From contig NZ_ACQA01000001.1 in the NCBI RefSeq assembly GCF_000182645.1, forward strand, positions 1,612,001 through 1,676,000: DNA of 64,000 nucleotides. Reading direction: 5' to 3'. This stretch comes from Brucella intermedia LMG 3301 (lineage in GTDB: Bacteria; Pseudomonadota; Alphaproteobacteria; Rhizobiales; Rhizobiaceae). Of this stretch, positions 27,486 to 36,707 are shown in pieces. Every line of letters starts with the position of its first letter. Position 1 is the first letter of the stretch. The position numbers and the translations under genes were made by a program. The notes under the pieces were generated by a model that did not search any database, had not been told where the DNA came from, and worked only from the letters and a program-made list of their open reading frames with translations.

Positions 27486-28502
27486 TCAAGCCGAAACGCG
27501 CTCTATCGTTTTCGACACCGGGTCGGCGATCAGAAGGCGCGGATCGCGGGCAAGCCACAGCTTCACTGTCAGCCCCTGATCTCCGTTGGTAGCCTTCGGC
27601 TCCAGCTCCAGTGTCTTTTCCGGTTCAAGACCGGCATCCCTCATCCAGCCCAGCATCTGCTCGTCACTGAAGCCGAGCCGCAGATGCGCGTGCTCCTCGC
27701 GCAGGAACTCAAGCCGGTGCGGTGCAAAATCAACGATCAGCAACCGCCCATTGGGGCGTAGCGCCCGCGCGCCTTCCCTGATGGCAGCCAGCGGGTCGTC
27801 AAGAAAGTGCAGAACCTGATGAATGGTCACCAGATCGAAACTCTCGCGTTCGACAGGCAGCGCATAGACATCGCCCTGCCGAACCTGGGCATTGCCGATT
27901 GCCGCCAGATCGAGATTGGCCCGCGCCACGGCAAGCATGTCGCGATTGATGTCGATACCGACGCCGCGAAGGTAAAGCGGCGCAAAAAGCTCCAGTAAAC
28001 GGCCCGTTCCCGTGCCAACATCCAGCATGGCCTGAAACGGCTTGTCGCCGACTATTTTCTTGAGCGCAACCTCGACCGCGTCCTCGGAAACATGCAGCCT
28101 GCGTATCTGATCCCAGCTGCCGGCATTGGCGCTGAAATAGGCGGCTGCCTTTTCCTGACGGCTGGACTTCACCTGCGACAGGCGCTCCATGTCGCGCTCG
28201 ACCAGCGCATCGGCACTGTCGAGGCGCGCCAGAAGTCCGCGCGCCAGATCACCGCTGATCGCATTGTCCGCGAGACGGAAATAGGCCCACGCCCCTTCCT
28301 GATAGCGATCGATAAGATCAGCTTCGGCCAGCAGCTTCAGATGACGCGAAACACGCGGCTGGGATTGCCCCAATATCGTCGTGAGGTCCGAAACGGTCAG
28401 GTCGCCCCGCGCCAACAGCGCCAGAATGCGCAAGCGGCTTGGCTCCGCCACCGCTTTCAACACATCCACCATCTGATCGAGTTGCAGCTGCAAACTGCTC
28501 AT
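27486..28502 (-). CDS. ArsR-family regulator fused to SAM-dependent methyltransferase
   Basis: The 338-residue protein joins an ArsR winged-helix domain (about 10-85; QSQPRVSRHLKLL recognition helix) to a class I methyltransferase domain (motif I DVGTGTG at 161-167, GIDINRDML, QVLHFLDDP). ArsR metal-binding cysteines are absent. This architecture next to metF is typical of alphaproteobacterial regulators of methionine and SAM metabolism that probably sense SAM or SAH; whether the second domain methylates anything is unknown. The ATG at 28502 (GAGGG upstream) is preferred over 28532, which lies inside the candidate operator. No direct experimental analogue is claimed for this protein. Confidence 0.88.
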   Translation of the reverse strand: MSSLQLQLDQMVDVLKAVAEPSRLRILALLARGDLTVSDLTTILGQSQPRVSRHLKLLAEADLIDRYQEGAWAYFRLADNAISGDLARGLLARLDSADALVERDMERLSQVKSSRQEKAAAYFSANAGSWDQIRRLHVSEDAVEVALKKIVGDKPFQAMLDVGTGTGRLLELFAPLYLRGVGIDINRDMLAVARANLDLAAIGNAQVRQGDVYALPVERESFDLVTIHQVLHFLDDPLAAIREGARALRPNGRLLIVDFAPHRLEFLREEHAHLRLGFSDEQMLGWMRDAGLEPEKTLELEPKATNGDQGLTVKLWLARDPRLLIADPVSKTIERVSA

Positions 28503-28529
28503 CACTTGGCCCTCGGGCTGACTAAAAGA

Positions 28530-28547
28530 CATAAAGATATGTTTATA
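28530..28547. promoter_or_regulatory. Candidate ArsR-type operator upstream of regulator-metF
   Basis: ATAAA (28531-28535) and TTTAT (28542-28546) form an inverted repeat with a 6-base spacer that is itself nearly symmetric. It sits 28-45 bases upstream of the chosen start. Inverted repeats of this geometry are used by SAH-responsive ArsR proteins, so autoregulation is plausible. Confidence 0.5.
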
Positions 28548-28726
28548 TGGAAAACAATTTTGACGCAAGGACTTTTCATGCAGAATGGGCGGCGTAAGGG
28601 GATTCGCAAACGAGCGCCGCACGCCTTACGGATGCACGAAAAACGTTCCAGACAGGAAGCCAAGCGTCATGCATCCTGAAATCGGTTCAGATTTTCAGGC
28701 GCATGCGGATATGGAAGGGGAGTAGA

Positions 28727-29050
28727 ATGAGCGCAGGCACCAATCGCCAGAAGGCAATCGCCAAGTCCCTGACGCTTCTGCTTCCGGCCGTCCCCTATTC
28801 GGACTCCGAACCTATCCGCGCCGCAGCACTTGCTCCGCACATGAAGACGCTGCCGCCTTCGACTGCCGTGTGGCTCGCGACCGTTGCGCATGTGCGCCAT
28901 TCCCACACCGATTACGACGCGCTGCGCGACGAAGGCTATGACAAGGATTCGGCACGGTTCTTCGTTTTGGACGCAATCAACGCGAAACTCACGGAATGGC
29001 GCGCAACCCGGCTCGTCTCGCCGGAGGACGATGAAGCCGTGCAGATGTAA
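28727..29050 (+). CDS. DUF2293 family protein
   Basis: A 107-residue cytoplasmic protein that matches the DUF2293 family by its central block TLPPSTAVWLATVAHVRHSHTDYD...GYDKDSARFFV. The function is unknown. The start is the ATG at 28727, with GGGGAG upstream; the frame extends eight codons further without support. It is divergent from the ArsR-methyltransferase gene and convergent with the small exported protein gene, 12 bases away. Confidence 0.8.
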   Translation: MSAGTNRQKAIAKSLTLLLPAVPYSDSEPIRAAALAPHMKTLPPSTAVWLATVAHVRHSHTDYDALRDEGYDKDSARFFVLDAINAKLTEWRATRLVSPEDDEAVQM

Positions 29051-29062
29051 ACCAGCCGGGAT

Positions 29063-29419
29063 TTATTGTTTCGCCGCCGCACATTTGGGCCGGGTCAACC
29101 GCACGGTATATTGCCGCGGACCAACCATGCCTTGCGGTGTCGGCTGGGTGATGATCCTGGCCTTCAACCTGCATGTTCCGACCCGGACATCGTAAGAACC
29201 GGATTCCTGTCGGGTGATGCTCTGGATGGGCTGGCCCGGAAAGCGCTTTCCGACCGCCTCGGTCACGGAGGCGAGTTCCCGGCCTGCCTCGACATTCGGT
29301 GCGAGCACCGCATGAGCAGGGAAAGTAAGCAGCACCATGAATAGGGCCGCCCCCAAAAACGGGACCGCGAACGCATTATGCCTTTGCTTGAAATGCTCTG
29401 ATCTCAGAAAATATTTCAT
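29063..29419 (-). CDS. Small exported protein of unknown function
   Basis: A 118-residue precursor with a long signal peptide (about 1-37, hydrophobic core GAALFMVLLTFPAHA), then a short periplasmic domain rich in charged residues with two cysteines (VGTCRLKA and RPKCAAA) that could form a disulfide. I do not recognise the family. The start at 29419 is chosen because the signal sequence begins there; the longer frame overlaps the kgtP gene. Convergent with the DUF2293 gene. Confidence 0.7.
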   Translation of the reverse strand: MKYFLRSEHFKQRHNAFAVPFLGAALFMVLLTFPAHAVLAPNVEAGRELASVTEAVGKRFPGQPIQSITRQESGSYDVRVGTCRLKARIITQPTPQGMVGPRQYTVRLTRPKCAAAKQ

Positions 29420-29482
29420 GAAAACGCCCCATAAAAACTTCCGGATGATAGCGCATCGCGGAATGCAAGGCCACACAATGCA

Positions 29483-29516
29483 TTCAGGCCCGCAATCGTA
29501 CCGATCCGGGCCTGAA
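29483..29516. terminator. Hairpin after kgtP, weak terminator
   Basis: TTCAGGCCCG (29483-29492) pairs with CGGGCCTGAA (29507-29516) around a 14-base loop. No T-run follows on the minus strand, so termination is uncertain. Confidence 0.4.
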
Positions 29517-29538
29517 AAATATTCCAGCTTGGCGAATG

Positions 29539-30879
29539 TCAATCGACCGAGCCGTGCCCTTGCAGATAACCGTGCGTGCGTGGGTTCGGCATCATGATAC
29601 TGACGACGAAGACGACCACCATGATCACGGTCACATACCAGAAGAAGCCGCTTTCCATGCCCTGCTGCTTGAACCACAGCGCCACATATTCCGCCGTGCC
29701 GCCAAAAATAGCGTTGGCGATCGCATAGGAAAAGCCGACGCCCAGCGCCCGCACTTCCGCCGGAAACAGTTCTGCCTTCACGATGCCGCTGATAGAGGTG
29801 TACATGCTGACGATCGCCAGCGCGATCACGATATAGATGAACGCCCAGAGTGGACTCTGAACCGAACCGATCAGCGTCAGGAGCGGTATCGTCGTCAGGA
29901 TCGAAATGCCGCCAAACCCGATCATCATCGTCTTGCGCCCGATCCTGTCGGACAATGCGCCGAAGAGCGGCTGCATCAGCATATAGACCAGCAGCACGAC
30001 GGTCATGGTTTCGCTGGCCGTTTCCTTGCTCATGCCAGCCGTGTTGACCAGATATTTCTGCATATAGGTGGTGAAGGTATAGAAGGCGAGCGAACCGCCA
30101 GCCGTGAAGCCTACCACAACGAGGAAAGCCTTGCGGTGGTTCTTCCAGATATTGGCGAAGCTGCCCGCCGCCTTGTTGCTGCGGGTTTCTTCCGTCGAGG
30201 TCTCGTGAAGGGTCCGCCGCAGGAAAAGCGCCACGATGGCCGCGACACCGCCAATGGCGAAAGGAATGCGCCAGCCCCAGGCGTGAAGCTCATCCGATGT
30301 CAGGAAGAACTGCAGCACCACGATCACCAGAACGGCAAGCAACTGCCCGCCGATCAGCGTGACATACTGGAACGAGGAAAAGAAGCCACGGCGACCGGCA
30401 AGCGCCACCTCGCTCATATAGGTAGCGGTGGTGCCGTACTCGCCACCGACGGAAAGCCCCTGCAAAAGCCGCACGATCAGCAACAGGAATGGTGCCGCAA
30501 TGCCAATGCTCTGATAGGTCGGCAGAATGGCGATCGCGAAAGAACCGAGGCACATCATCGTGACCGAAATCAGCATGGATGTGCGTCGGCCGAGCCGGTC
30601 GGCAATGCGGCCAAAGAGCCAGCCGCCGATAGGGCGCATGAGGAAACCAGCCGCAAAAATCGCAGCCGCGTTCAACAACTGGCTGGTCTGGTCTTCGGCG
30701 GGAAAAAACTGCGACGCGAAATAAAGCGCGCCGAAGGAATAGACGTAAAAATCGTACCACTCCACCAGATTGCCCGATGCGCTGGCCACGATGGCAAAGA
30801 CGCGGCGGCGCGTGTCATGGGCATCATGTGCCGCTTCGATCTCGCCATTGGCGTCAGCATGCATTTCTGCATTGTTCAT
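29539..30879 (-). CDS. kgtP: Alpha-ketoglutarate:H+ symporter KgtP (MHS/MFS family)
   Basis: A 446-residue MFS permease with 12 membrane helices. It reads closely like E. coli KgtP across its length: [72 protein letters not shown] and the C-terminal GTAEYVALW block. It would import 2-oxoglutarate with protons. The start is the ATG at 30879, preceded by GGGAG. A short hairpin (30897-30919) lies just upstream of the ribosome-binding site. Other MHS substrates such as proline betaine are possible but less likely given this similarity. Confidence 0.9.
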   Translation of the reverse strand: MNNAEMHADANGEIEAAHDAHDTRRRVFAIVASASGNLVEWYDFYVYSFGALYFASQFFPAEDQTSQLLNAAAIFAAGFLMRPIGGWLFGRIADRLGRRTSMLISVTMMCLGSFAIAILPTYQSIGIAAPFLLLIVRLLQGLSVGGEYGTTATYMSEVALAGRRGFFSSFQYVTLIGGQLLAVLVIVVLQFFLTSDELHAWGWRIPFAIGGVAAIVALFLRRTLHETSTEETRSNKAAGSFANIWKNHRKAFLVVVGFTAGGSLAFYTFTTYMQKYLVNTAGMSKETASETMTVVLLVYMLMQPLFGALSDRIGRKTMMIGFGGISILTTIPLLTLIGSVQSPLWAFIYIVIALAIVSMYTSISGIVKAELFPAEVRALGVGFSYAIANAIFGGTAEYVALWFKQQGMESGFFWYVTVIMVVVFVVSIMMPNPRTHGYLQGHGSVD

Positions 30880-31413
30880 TCTGAAAACTCCCGATAGCGG
30901 GCAGTCTCGAACAGCCCGCAAGCCGCCGGTCCCATGCGGGGATGACCGAAATCGGCGATTGTTTCACTTCACAAACATAAAAAGCGAACCGCGTTTCAGT
31001 CGAAAGGCAGCCTCGCATTTGAAATGTCCTCCCGGTCAAAACCATGCCGCCTGAATCGCTGGCGATGACAGACGGTCCTTGAACCGGCGGTCTCGGTGTT
31101 CATTCCCAACGAAGAATATAACGGAGCAAGAGCATCGAAACCGGCCTCCTGAACGAAATCGCGACGGGATGAAACGCATCACGGCGTTGCGATCATAGGC
31201 TCCATATCTAGAGCGGTTTCAGGATGCGGCCAGACCATAGGAACAAAATCGTTTGCATGCAATCTATTACAATATGAGAAATTGCTAAATGAAACGGCTG
31301 GCAGCGCCGCCTGCTCCAGAGACGACTCAACCCTTTGAAATAACAAATAAATAATTGAGATCACCCGCACGGGCAATCGATCAATTCCCCGTGTAGAGCG
31401 ATCTTTGAGACAG
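30880..31413. other. Gene-free region between kgtP and tam
   Basis: These 534 bases hold no supported gene. They include the kgtP leader with a small hairpin at 30897-30919 and an AT-rich stretch around 31230-31370. I see no repeat copy, strong terminator or recognisable gene remnant. Confidence 0.5.
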
Positions 31414-32181
31414 TTATTTCTTTTGAGCGACCAGAAAAATACGCGGAAAACGCAACAGCACTTTTCCGTCGACTGTCGCTGGATAATGCGGCGTGATCTG
31501 CGCTTTATAAGCCTTCAGATAGTCGGCCCGTTCCTGCTCATCGAGCGGATCGAGAAAAGGCCGCAAACCTGTCCCCTTCACCCATTCCACAACAGCATCC
31601 ACGCCATCCAGCGGATGGTTATAGATCGTATGCCATATATCGATCCGTGCAGCCTGGCTGGCCAGTGCGTTGTAATATTCCGCCACCGGCGGCAAAGGCT
31701 CCCTGCCCTCGGTGCCGATCTTGGCGGCAAAGGCTTCCGTTCTGGCCACGTCGCGCATGCCGACATGCGTGGGTTCACCCATATTATCCGGCATCTGGAC
31801 GGCCAGCACTGCGCCGGGACGAAGCAGCGACAAGAGGCGCTTCGTCTGCGCGATGTGATCGGGAAGCCACTGGAACACGGCATTGGAGAAAAGAACATCG
31901 GTCTGCGCATCCGGCTCAAAGCTCGTCACGTCGCCGATGGTGAAATCGACATGCGGCAGGCGCGCCCGGGCCTTCTCGATCATGTCGGGTGATGTGTCGA
32001 AGCCGGAGACATGGGCGTCTGGCCAGCGTTCGGCCAGAAGCTCCGTCGAATTGCCCGGGCCGCAGCCGATATCGACAACCTTGCGCGGCGCGTCGAGGGG
32101 TATCCGGGCCAGAAGATCACGCGCCGGGCGGCTGCGTTCGTCTTCAAACTTCAGATATTGCTTTGCGGACCAGTCTTTCAT
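31414..32181 (-). CDS. tam: Trans-aconitate 2-methyltransferase Tam
   Basis: Tam methylates trans-aconitate, a spontaneous isomer of cis-aconitate that inhibits aconitase. The 255-residue class I methyltransferase shows motif [16 protein letters not shown] (about 34-48), [21 protein letters not shown] and the AVQMPDN block typical of Tam. The start is the ATG at 32181 with GGAGACAGG upstream; the longer frame runs through the ettA terminator and is rejected. It follows ettA on the same strand but across a strong terminator. Confidence 0.92.
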   Translation of the reverse strand: MKDWSAKQYLKFEDERSRPARDLLARIPLDAPRKVVDIGCGPGNSTELLAERWPDAHVSGFDTSPDMIEKARARLPHVDFTIGDVTSFEPDAQTDVLFSNAVFQWLPDHIAQTKRLLSLLRPGAVLAVQMPDNMGEPTHVGMRDVARTEAFAAKIGTEGREPLPPVAEYYNALASQAARIDIWHTIYNHPLDGVDAVVEWVKGTGLRPFLDPLDEQERADYLKAYKAQITPHYPATVDGKVLLRFPRIFLVAQKK

Positions 32182-32202
32182 CCTGTCTCCCTTCATCAAA
32201 CG

Positions 32203-32231
32203 AAAAGGCCGGTGCAATGCACCGGCCTTTT
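32203..32231. terminator. Terminator after ettA
   Basis: AAAAGGCCGGTGC pairs with GCACCGGCCTTTT around a tiny loop (32203-32231). It sits 9 bases beyond the ettA stop and just ahead of tam. Confidence 0.8.
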
Positions 32232-32239
32232 GAGAGTAA

Positions 32240-33889
32240 TTAACGAGTGAGCGGCTTATAGGTAACCCGCTTGGGATTGACGCTATCCGGTCCAAGACGG
32301 CGGATCTTGTCGGCTTCGTAATCCTCGAAGTTTCCTTCGAACCATTCGACATGGCTGTCGCCTTCAAATGCGAGGATGTGCGTCGCCAGGCGGTCGAGGA
32401 ACATACGATCGTGGCTGATGATAACGGCGCAGCCCGCGAAATTTTCGAGCGCATCTTCAAGCGCGCCGAGCGTTTCCGTATCGAGATCGTTGGTCGGTTC
32501 GTCGAGGAGCAGGACATTGCCGCCCGATTTCAGCATCTTGGCCAAGTGAACGCGATTGCGCTGACCGCCCGAAAGATTGCCGACCTTCTGCTGCTGGTCG
32601 CCGCCCTTGAAATTGAACGCACCGCAATAAGCGCGGGAGTTCATTTCAAACTTGCCGAGCTTGATGACGTCATTGCCGCCGGAAATTTCTTCCCATACGG
32701 TCTTGTTAGCGTCGAGCGCGTCACGGCTCTGGTCCACATAGGAAAGATGAACCGTGTCGCCGATGCGAACCGAACCCTTGTCCGGCTGCTCCTGCCCCGT
32801 CAGCATCTTGAAGAGCGTCGATTTACCGGCGCCGTTCGGGCCGATCACGCCGACAATGCCGCCAGCCGGAAGCTTGAAGCTCAGATCATCGATCAGCAGG
32901 CGGTCACCAAAGCCCTTCGACAGGTTCTCAACCTCGATGACCACCTGACCCAGACGCTCGCCGACCGGGATGATGATCTGTGCGTCGCCGGGGCGGCGTT
33001 CTTCCGCGCTCTTGACCAGTTCGTCATAGGCCTTGATACGCGCCTTGGACTTGGCCTGACGCGCCTTCGGGCTTGCCGAAATCCACTCGCGTTCACGCGA
33101 CAGCGCCTTTTCACGCGCTGCTTCCTCGCGGCCTTCCTGCTGCATGCGCTTGGCCTTGGCTTCCAGATAGGCGGAATAGTTGCCTTCATACGGAATACCG
33201 CGACCACGATCGAGCTCGAGAATCCAGCCCGTCACATTGTCGAGGAAGTAACGGTCGTGGGTGATGATCAGCACCGAACCCGGATATTCGCGCAGGTGCT
33301 TTTCCAGCCATGCGGTCGTTTCGGCATCCAAATGGTTGGTTGGTTCGTCGAGAAGCAGCAGGTCGGGCTTGGAAAGCAGAAGCTTGCAAAGCGCCACGCG
33401 GCGCTTTTCACCGCCCGAAAGCTTGGACACGTCCGCATCGCCCGGAGGGCAGCGCAGCGCTTCCATGGCCATTTCCACCTGGCTGTCCAGATCCCAGAGG
33501 TTCTGGCTGTCGATGATGTCCTGCAGCTTTGCGCCTTCATCCGCCGTTTCGTCGGAATAGTTCATCATCAGTTCGTTGTAACGGTCGATGATCGCCTTCT
33601 TCTCAGCGACGCCTTCCATCACATTGCCGAGCACATCCTTGGACGGATCGAGTTCCGGTTCCTGCGGGAGATAACCGCAGGTCGCGCCTTCGGCGAGCCA
33701 CGCCTCGCCGGTATATTCCTTGTCGAGACCGGCCATGATCTTGAGCACGGTGGACTTACCGGCGCCGTTGGGACCGAGAATGCCGATCTTGGCGTCAGGG
33801 TAGAAGGAGAGATGAATGTTCTCCAGAATCTTCTTGTTGCCATAGGCCTTGTTGAGGCCGGACATGTGATAAATGAACTGGCGTGCCAT
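32240..33889 (-). CDS. ettA: Energy-dependent translational throttle ABC-F protein EttA
   Basis: A 549-residue ribosome-associated ABC-F ATPase that gates translation according to ATP/ADP state. Two ABC domains are visible with Walker [10 protein letters not shown] at 39-47 and 350-358, signatures LSGGE (157-161) and LSGGQ, Walker B DEPTNHL (181-187) and DEPTNDL, and the linker (about 240-300) rich in Arg/Glu that reaches the tRNA site. There are no membrane segments. Its own promoter should lie in the 590-base region upstream, and a terminator follows. Confidence 0.95.
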   Translation of the reverse strand: MARQFIYHMSGLNKAYGNKKILENIHLSFYPDAKIGILGPNGAGKSTVLKIMAGLDKEYTGEAWLAEGATCGYLPQEPELDPSKDVLGNVMEGVAEKKAIIDRYNELMMNYSDETADEGAKLQDIIDSQNLWDLDSQVEMAMEALRCPPGDADVSKLSGGEKRRVALCKLLLSKPDLLLLDEPTNHLDAETTAWLEKHLREYPGSVLIITHDRYFLDNVTGWILELDRGRGIPYEGNYSAYLEAKAKRMQQEGREEAAREKALSREREWISASPKARQAKSKARIKAYDELVKSAEERRPGDAQIIIPVGERLGQVVIEVENLSKGFGDRLLIDDLSFKLPAGGIVGVIGPNGAGKSTLFKMLTGQEQPDKGSVRIGDTVHLSYVDQSRDALDANKTVWEEISGGNDVIKLGKFEMNSRAYCGAFNFKGGDQQQKVGNLSGGQRNRVHLAKMLKSGGNVLLLDEPTNDLDTETLGALEDALENFAGCAVIISHDRMFLDRLATHILAFEGDSHVEWFEGNFEDYEADKIRRLGPDSVNPKRVTYKPLTR

Positions 33890-34478
33890 AAAGCGCGTCG
33901 TCTCCGCAGGTTGAGAAGCGCGGGTCGCCGATCAGGTCGAACCGCGCGGAAATTGCTGAGTGTCTGAATCAAAAAGCGTCAGGCCGTGGCGAAAATGGTG
34001 GTTTTCGAGAACCGGAGCGCAGTGTACAAAAGTACATGAGCACCGGAAGCGCAGAAAATCACCATTTGCAGCCAGGCATGGCGACTTTTGGATCAGACAC
34101 TGAGGCGTATGTAGGCCAAATATGCCCCGGAAGCAAACGCCAACCCGCGAAATGGAAGCAGCCGGAACCACCAGTCCGCATCTGCTCGAGAAACAAATAT
34201 AATGAAACCGGGCGCGGATATTTCCGTCACCCGGTTTCCCCTCTGGCCACCGTCCGCGAAAGTTTCCTCCCTTTCATCGGACGGCCTGCAAGTTATGACG
34301 TGAATTCTGTCTCTCGACGCCCCTGGATGCCCTTCAAAACCCCGTCTGCAAAGCTAGATTTGCCCAAGCTTTTGCGCTTTTCAAGCAGAATCTGCACAAA
34401 AAACGCTGTTGCCTAAAATTCGTTCATCCGTCGATCCAATGCCTGTTTTAGCGACGCTGCATCGGGGAGATTGACTAT
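33890..34478. other. Intergenic region between ettA and hydrolase gene
   Basis: These 589 bases carry the palindromic repeat copy B (33960-34100, listed separately). The remainder (34101-34478) shows no supported gene; the short frames in it have neither ribosome-binding sites nor recognisable protein features. Confidence 0.5.
33960..34100. repeat. Palindromic intergenic repeat, copy B (most complete)
   Basis: A 141-base element with terminal inverted repeats GTGTCTGA (33960-33967) and TCAGACAC (34093-34100), extended imperfectly to about 22 bases. It has a central small palindrome TGTAC-AAAA-GTACA. Internal blocks match copy A and the partial copy at 38095-38170. It resembles Brucella-type palindromic repeats. 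Confidence 0.8.
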
Positions 34479-35450
34479 TTGCACGGCATAAAATCAGATG
34501 GCGAAATGACGTTCAAAACCATTCATCATCTGCCGGTTGCAGACAAATCAGAACTTCCGTTCCGCACTGTCCGCGCCGCCATGCCGCGAGCGGTTGTCCA
34601 GCTGTGCCACGGCCTCGCCGAACATTCGGCGCGATACGAACGCTTCGCCTTCGCCCTCGCGGCGGCCGGCTACGATGTCTATATTCACGACCACCGCGGG
34701 CACGGCACCAATATCGGTGCTCATGCACCGAGAGGCATGTTCGCGCAAAAGCAGGGCCATATCGTGGCCATCGAGGACGTGCGGGCGCTCAACCGTCACA
34801 TTCACGAGAAGCATCCGGGCCTGCCCGTCGTACTTTTCGGCCATTCCATGGGCGGGCTGATCACGCTGAACTATGTGCTGGACCATGCCGACACAGTGGA
34901 TGCGGCGGCGGTCTGGAATGCAAATTTTGACGGTGGAGTGCAAAGCGCTGCGGCACTCGCACTTCTTTATATGGAGCGCATGCTGAAAGGCTCGGATGTT
35001 CCAAGCAGCATCCTGCCGAAAATGACCTTCCGCGCCTGGGGCCGGTCCATAAAGGGCCACCGCACGCTGTTCGACTGGCTTTCGCACGATGCAGCGGAGG
35101 TCGATGCCTATATCGCCGATCCGCTTTGCGGCTTCGACGCCAGCGTGGCGCTGTGGATCGACATTTTCCGGATGATCCGGCGCGGGGCCGACGACCACAA
35201 TTTCTCAAAGGTTCCGCGGGACATGCCGTTCAATCTGGTCGGCGGCGCTGAAGACCCGGCAACGGCGAACGGCGCCGCTGTGCAGAGGTTGGGGGAGAGA
35301 ATGCGGAAAATGGGCTTCAAGCGTGTCGATTGCACGATCCTTCCCGGCACCCGCCACGAAAGCCTCAACGAGACCAACCGGGATCAGGTGATGCAGAATT
35401 TTCTGGATTGGCTGGCGGAGGCTCTTCCGTCACCGGCATTGACCAGCTAG
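34479..35450 (+). CDS. Alpha/beta hydrolase, lysophospholipase/monoacylglycerol lipase-like
   Basis: A 323-residue serine hydrolase of the Hydrolase_4 type. It has the oxyanion HGLAEHSARY segment, DHRGHG, the nucleophile elbow GHSMGG (S123) and a late histidine in GTRHESLNE completing the triad. The substrate is probably a lyso- or monoacyl lipid by family. No signal peptide. Start choice: TTG at 34479 has GGGGAGA nine bases upstream; the ATG at 34506 (MTFKTIHH) has no clear ribosome-binding site but is also possible. Confidence 0.82.
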   Translation: MHGIKSDGEMTFKTIHHLPVADKSELPFRTVRAAMPRAVVQLCHGLAEHSARYERFAFALAAAGYDVYIHDHRGHGTNIGAHAPRGMFAQKQGHIVAIEDVRALNRHIHEKHPGLPVVLFGHSMGGLITLNYVLDHADTVDAAAVWNANFDGGVQSAAALALLYMERMLKGSDVPSSILPKMTFRAWGRSIKGHRTLFDWLSHDAAEVDAYIADPLCGFDASVALWIDIFRMIRRGADDHNFSKVPRDMPFNLVGGAEDPATANGAAVQRLGERMRKMGFKRVDCTILPGTRHESLNETNRDQVMQNFLDWLAEALPSPALTS

Positions 35451-35627
35451 AAAACGGCAGTCAACCGATCAATCGAGTTATTATCCGGGCCAGAACTCAC
35501 GATTACTTGAACCGTCTTGGCTTTGCCATGCAATCAATGCTATGCAGCGCGCCTTGCGCGCTATCGGGTTTCCGGGCAGGTAAGCCGGGCTTAAGCAGAT
35601 GGCGCGAGGAATGAAGGAACACTCCGC

Positions 35628-36359
35628 TTGGACACACCGACGATTTCTGTGGTTATCCCCTGCCGCAACGAAGCCGACAATCTTGCCTTTCTGCTGGATG
35701 AAGTCGATGCCGCCATGCAGGGCCGCGCATACGAAGTCATCGTCGTAGACGACGGTTCGACGGACTCGACCAGCGACGTACTCGCGGGCCGCATCCATGC
35801 AGGCAAGCCGCTTCGCCATCTGCGCCATGATCGTTCATCGGGCCAGAGCGCCGCAGTGCGCTCCGGTGTCTTCGCGGCGCGCGGCAAGATCGTCGTGACC
35901 ATGGATGGCGACGGGCAGAACAATCCCGCCTATCTCCCGGTTCTGGCGGATGCGCTGATCAAAGCCGGACCGGATTACGGCATTGCTGCCGGACAGCGCC
36001 TCAAGCGCACGGATACGAAACTCAAGCAGTTGTCCTCGCGCTTTGCCAACAATCTGCGCGGCGCGATCCTCAAGGACAAGACGCGCGATTCCGGCTGCGG
36101 CCTGAAAGCGCTGCATACCGACCTGTTCCGGCAACTGCCATTCTTCGATGGCTGGCATCGCTACCTTCCTGCGCTGGCGCTGCGCGAAGGCTACGATGTG
36201 GTGCATGTCGATGTGGTCGATCGCGAACGCCGCCACGGCAAATCCAATTACGGCATTCTGGACCGTGGAATGCGCGGGATTCTGGATCTTTATGGCGTCT
36301 GGTGGCTGCGCAAGCGCCGCAAGGTCGTTCCCCGCGTGAGGGAGATCACCCATGACTGA
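35628..36359 (+). CDS. GT2 glycosyltransferase, polyprenyl-phosphate sugar synthase type (RgtE/ArnC/DPM1-like)
   Basis: A 243-residue family 2 glycosyltransferase with VVIPCRNEADN, the DDGSTDST nucleotide-sugar motif, MDGDGQNNP metal-binding DxD and the C-terminal RRHGKSNYG segment shared by enzymes that load sugars on polyprenyl phosphate. It starts at TTG 35628 (AAGGAA upstream) and overlaps the LABN-domain gene by eight bases. No C-terminal membrane helices are present, so membrane contact may come from the partner. With the neighbouring UDP-glucose dehydrogenase this suggests a polyprenyl-phosphate uronic acid donor for lipid A or core modification. Sugar identity is inferred. Confidence 0.85.
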   Translation: MDTPTISVVIPCRNEADNLAFLLDEVDAAMQGRAYEVIVVDDGSTDSTSDVLAGRIHAGKPLRHLRHDRSSGQSAAVRSGVFAARGKIVVTMDGDGQNNPAYLPVLADALIKAGPDYGIAAGQRLKRTDTKLKQLSSRFANNLRGAILKDKTRDSGCGLKALHTDLFRQLPFFDGWHRYLPALALREGYDVVHVDVVDRERRHGKSNYGILDRGMRGILDLYGVWWLRKRRKVVPRVREITHD

Positions 36360-36681
36360 TATTTTCAACAGCCTGTCGCAGTGGCTGCACGACGTTTTCG
36401 TGGCGCAATGGGATGGCTGGATCGTGCTGGGCTTTGTCGCCCAGGCCTGTTTCACCATGCGCTTCGTGGTGCAGTGGCTCGCATCCGAAAAGGCAAGGCG
36501 CAGCGTCATGCCGGTGGCCTTCTGGTTCTTCTCGCTGTTCGGCGGCGCTTTGCTGCTGATCTATGCAATCCAGCGCAAGGACCCGGTCTTCATCGCCGGT
36601 CAGGGCCTCGGCCTCATCGTCTATATCCGCAATCTCTGGCTCATCGCCAACGAAAAGAAGCGGCTGACAGCCGGGGAGTAA
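36352..36681 (+). CDS. Membrane protein with lipid-A-disaccharide synthase N-terminal (LABN) domain
   Basis: A 109-residue inner-membrane protein with three helices (about 22-42, 50-70, 78-96) matching the LABN domain: FTMRFVVQWLASEKARRSVMP is the diagnostic block. Despite the name the domain is not the LpxB catalytic part. It partners GT2 glycosyltransferases in this arrangement and is coupled to the upstream gene by an eight-base overlap. In Rhizobium a similar partner (RgtF) is reported to be needed to form polyprenyl-phosphate galacturonate. The hairpin at 36669-36693 overlaps its stop codon. Confidence 0.85.
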   Translation: MTDIFNSLSQWLHDVFVAQWDGWIVLGFVAQACFTMRFVVQWLASEKARRSVMPVAFWFFSLFGGALLLIYAIQRKDPVFIAGQGLGLIVYIRNLWLIANEKKRLTAGE

Positions 36682-36693
36682 ACTCCCCCGGCT
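36669..36693. terminator. Terminator between LABN gene and ugd (convergent)
   Basis: AGCCGGGGAG and CTCCCCCGGCT form a stem with one bulged C around a TAAA loop, overlapping the LABN-domain gene stop. A T-rich tract follows on the plus strand. Confidence 0.6.
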
Positions 36694-36707
36694 CGGAACT
36701 TTTGTTT

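Noticed and set aside
28503..28622. Longer N-terminus of the ArsR-methyltransferase protein
   Set aside because: It would include the candidate operator, and the ATG at 28532 has no ribosome-binding site.
34036..34416. 126-residue plus-strand frame in the ettA-hydrolase gap
   Set aside because: It covers a palindromic repeat and has no ribosome-binding site, signal or domain.
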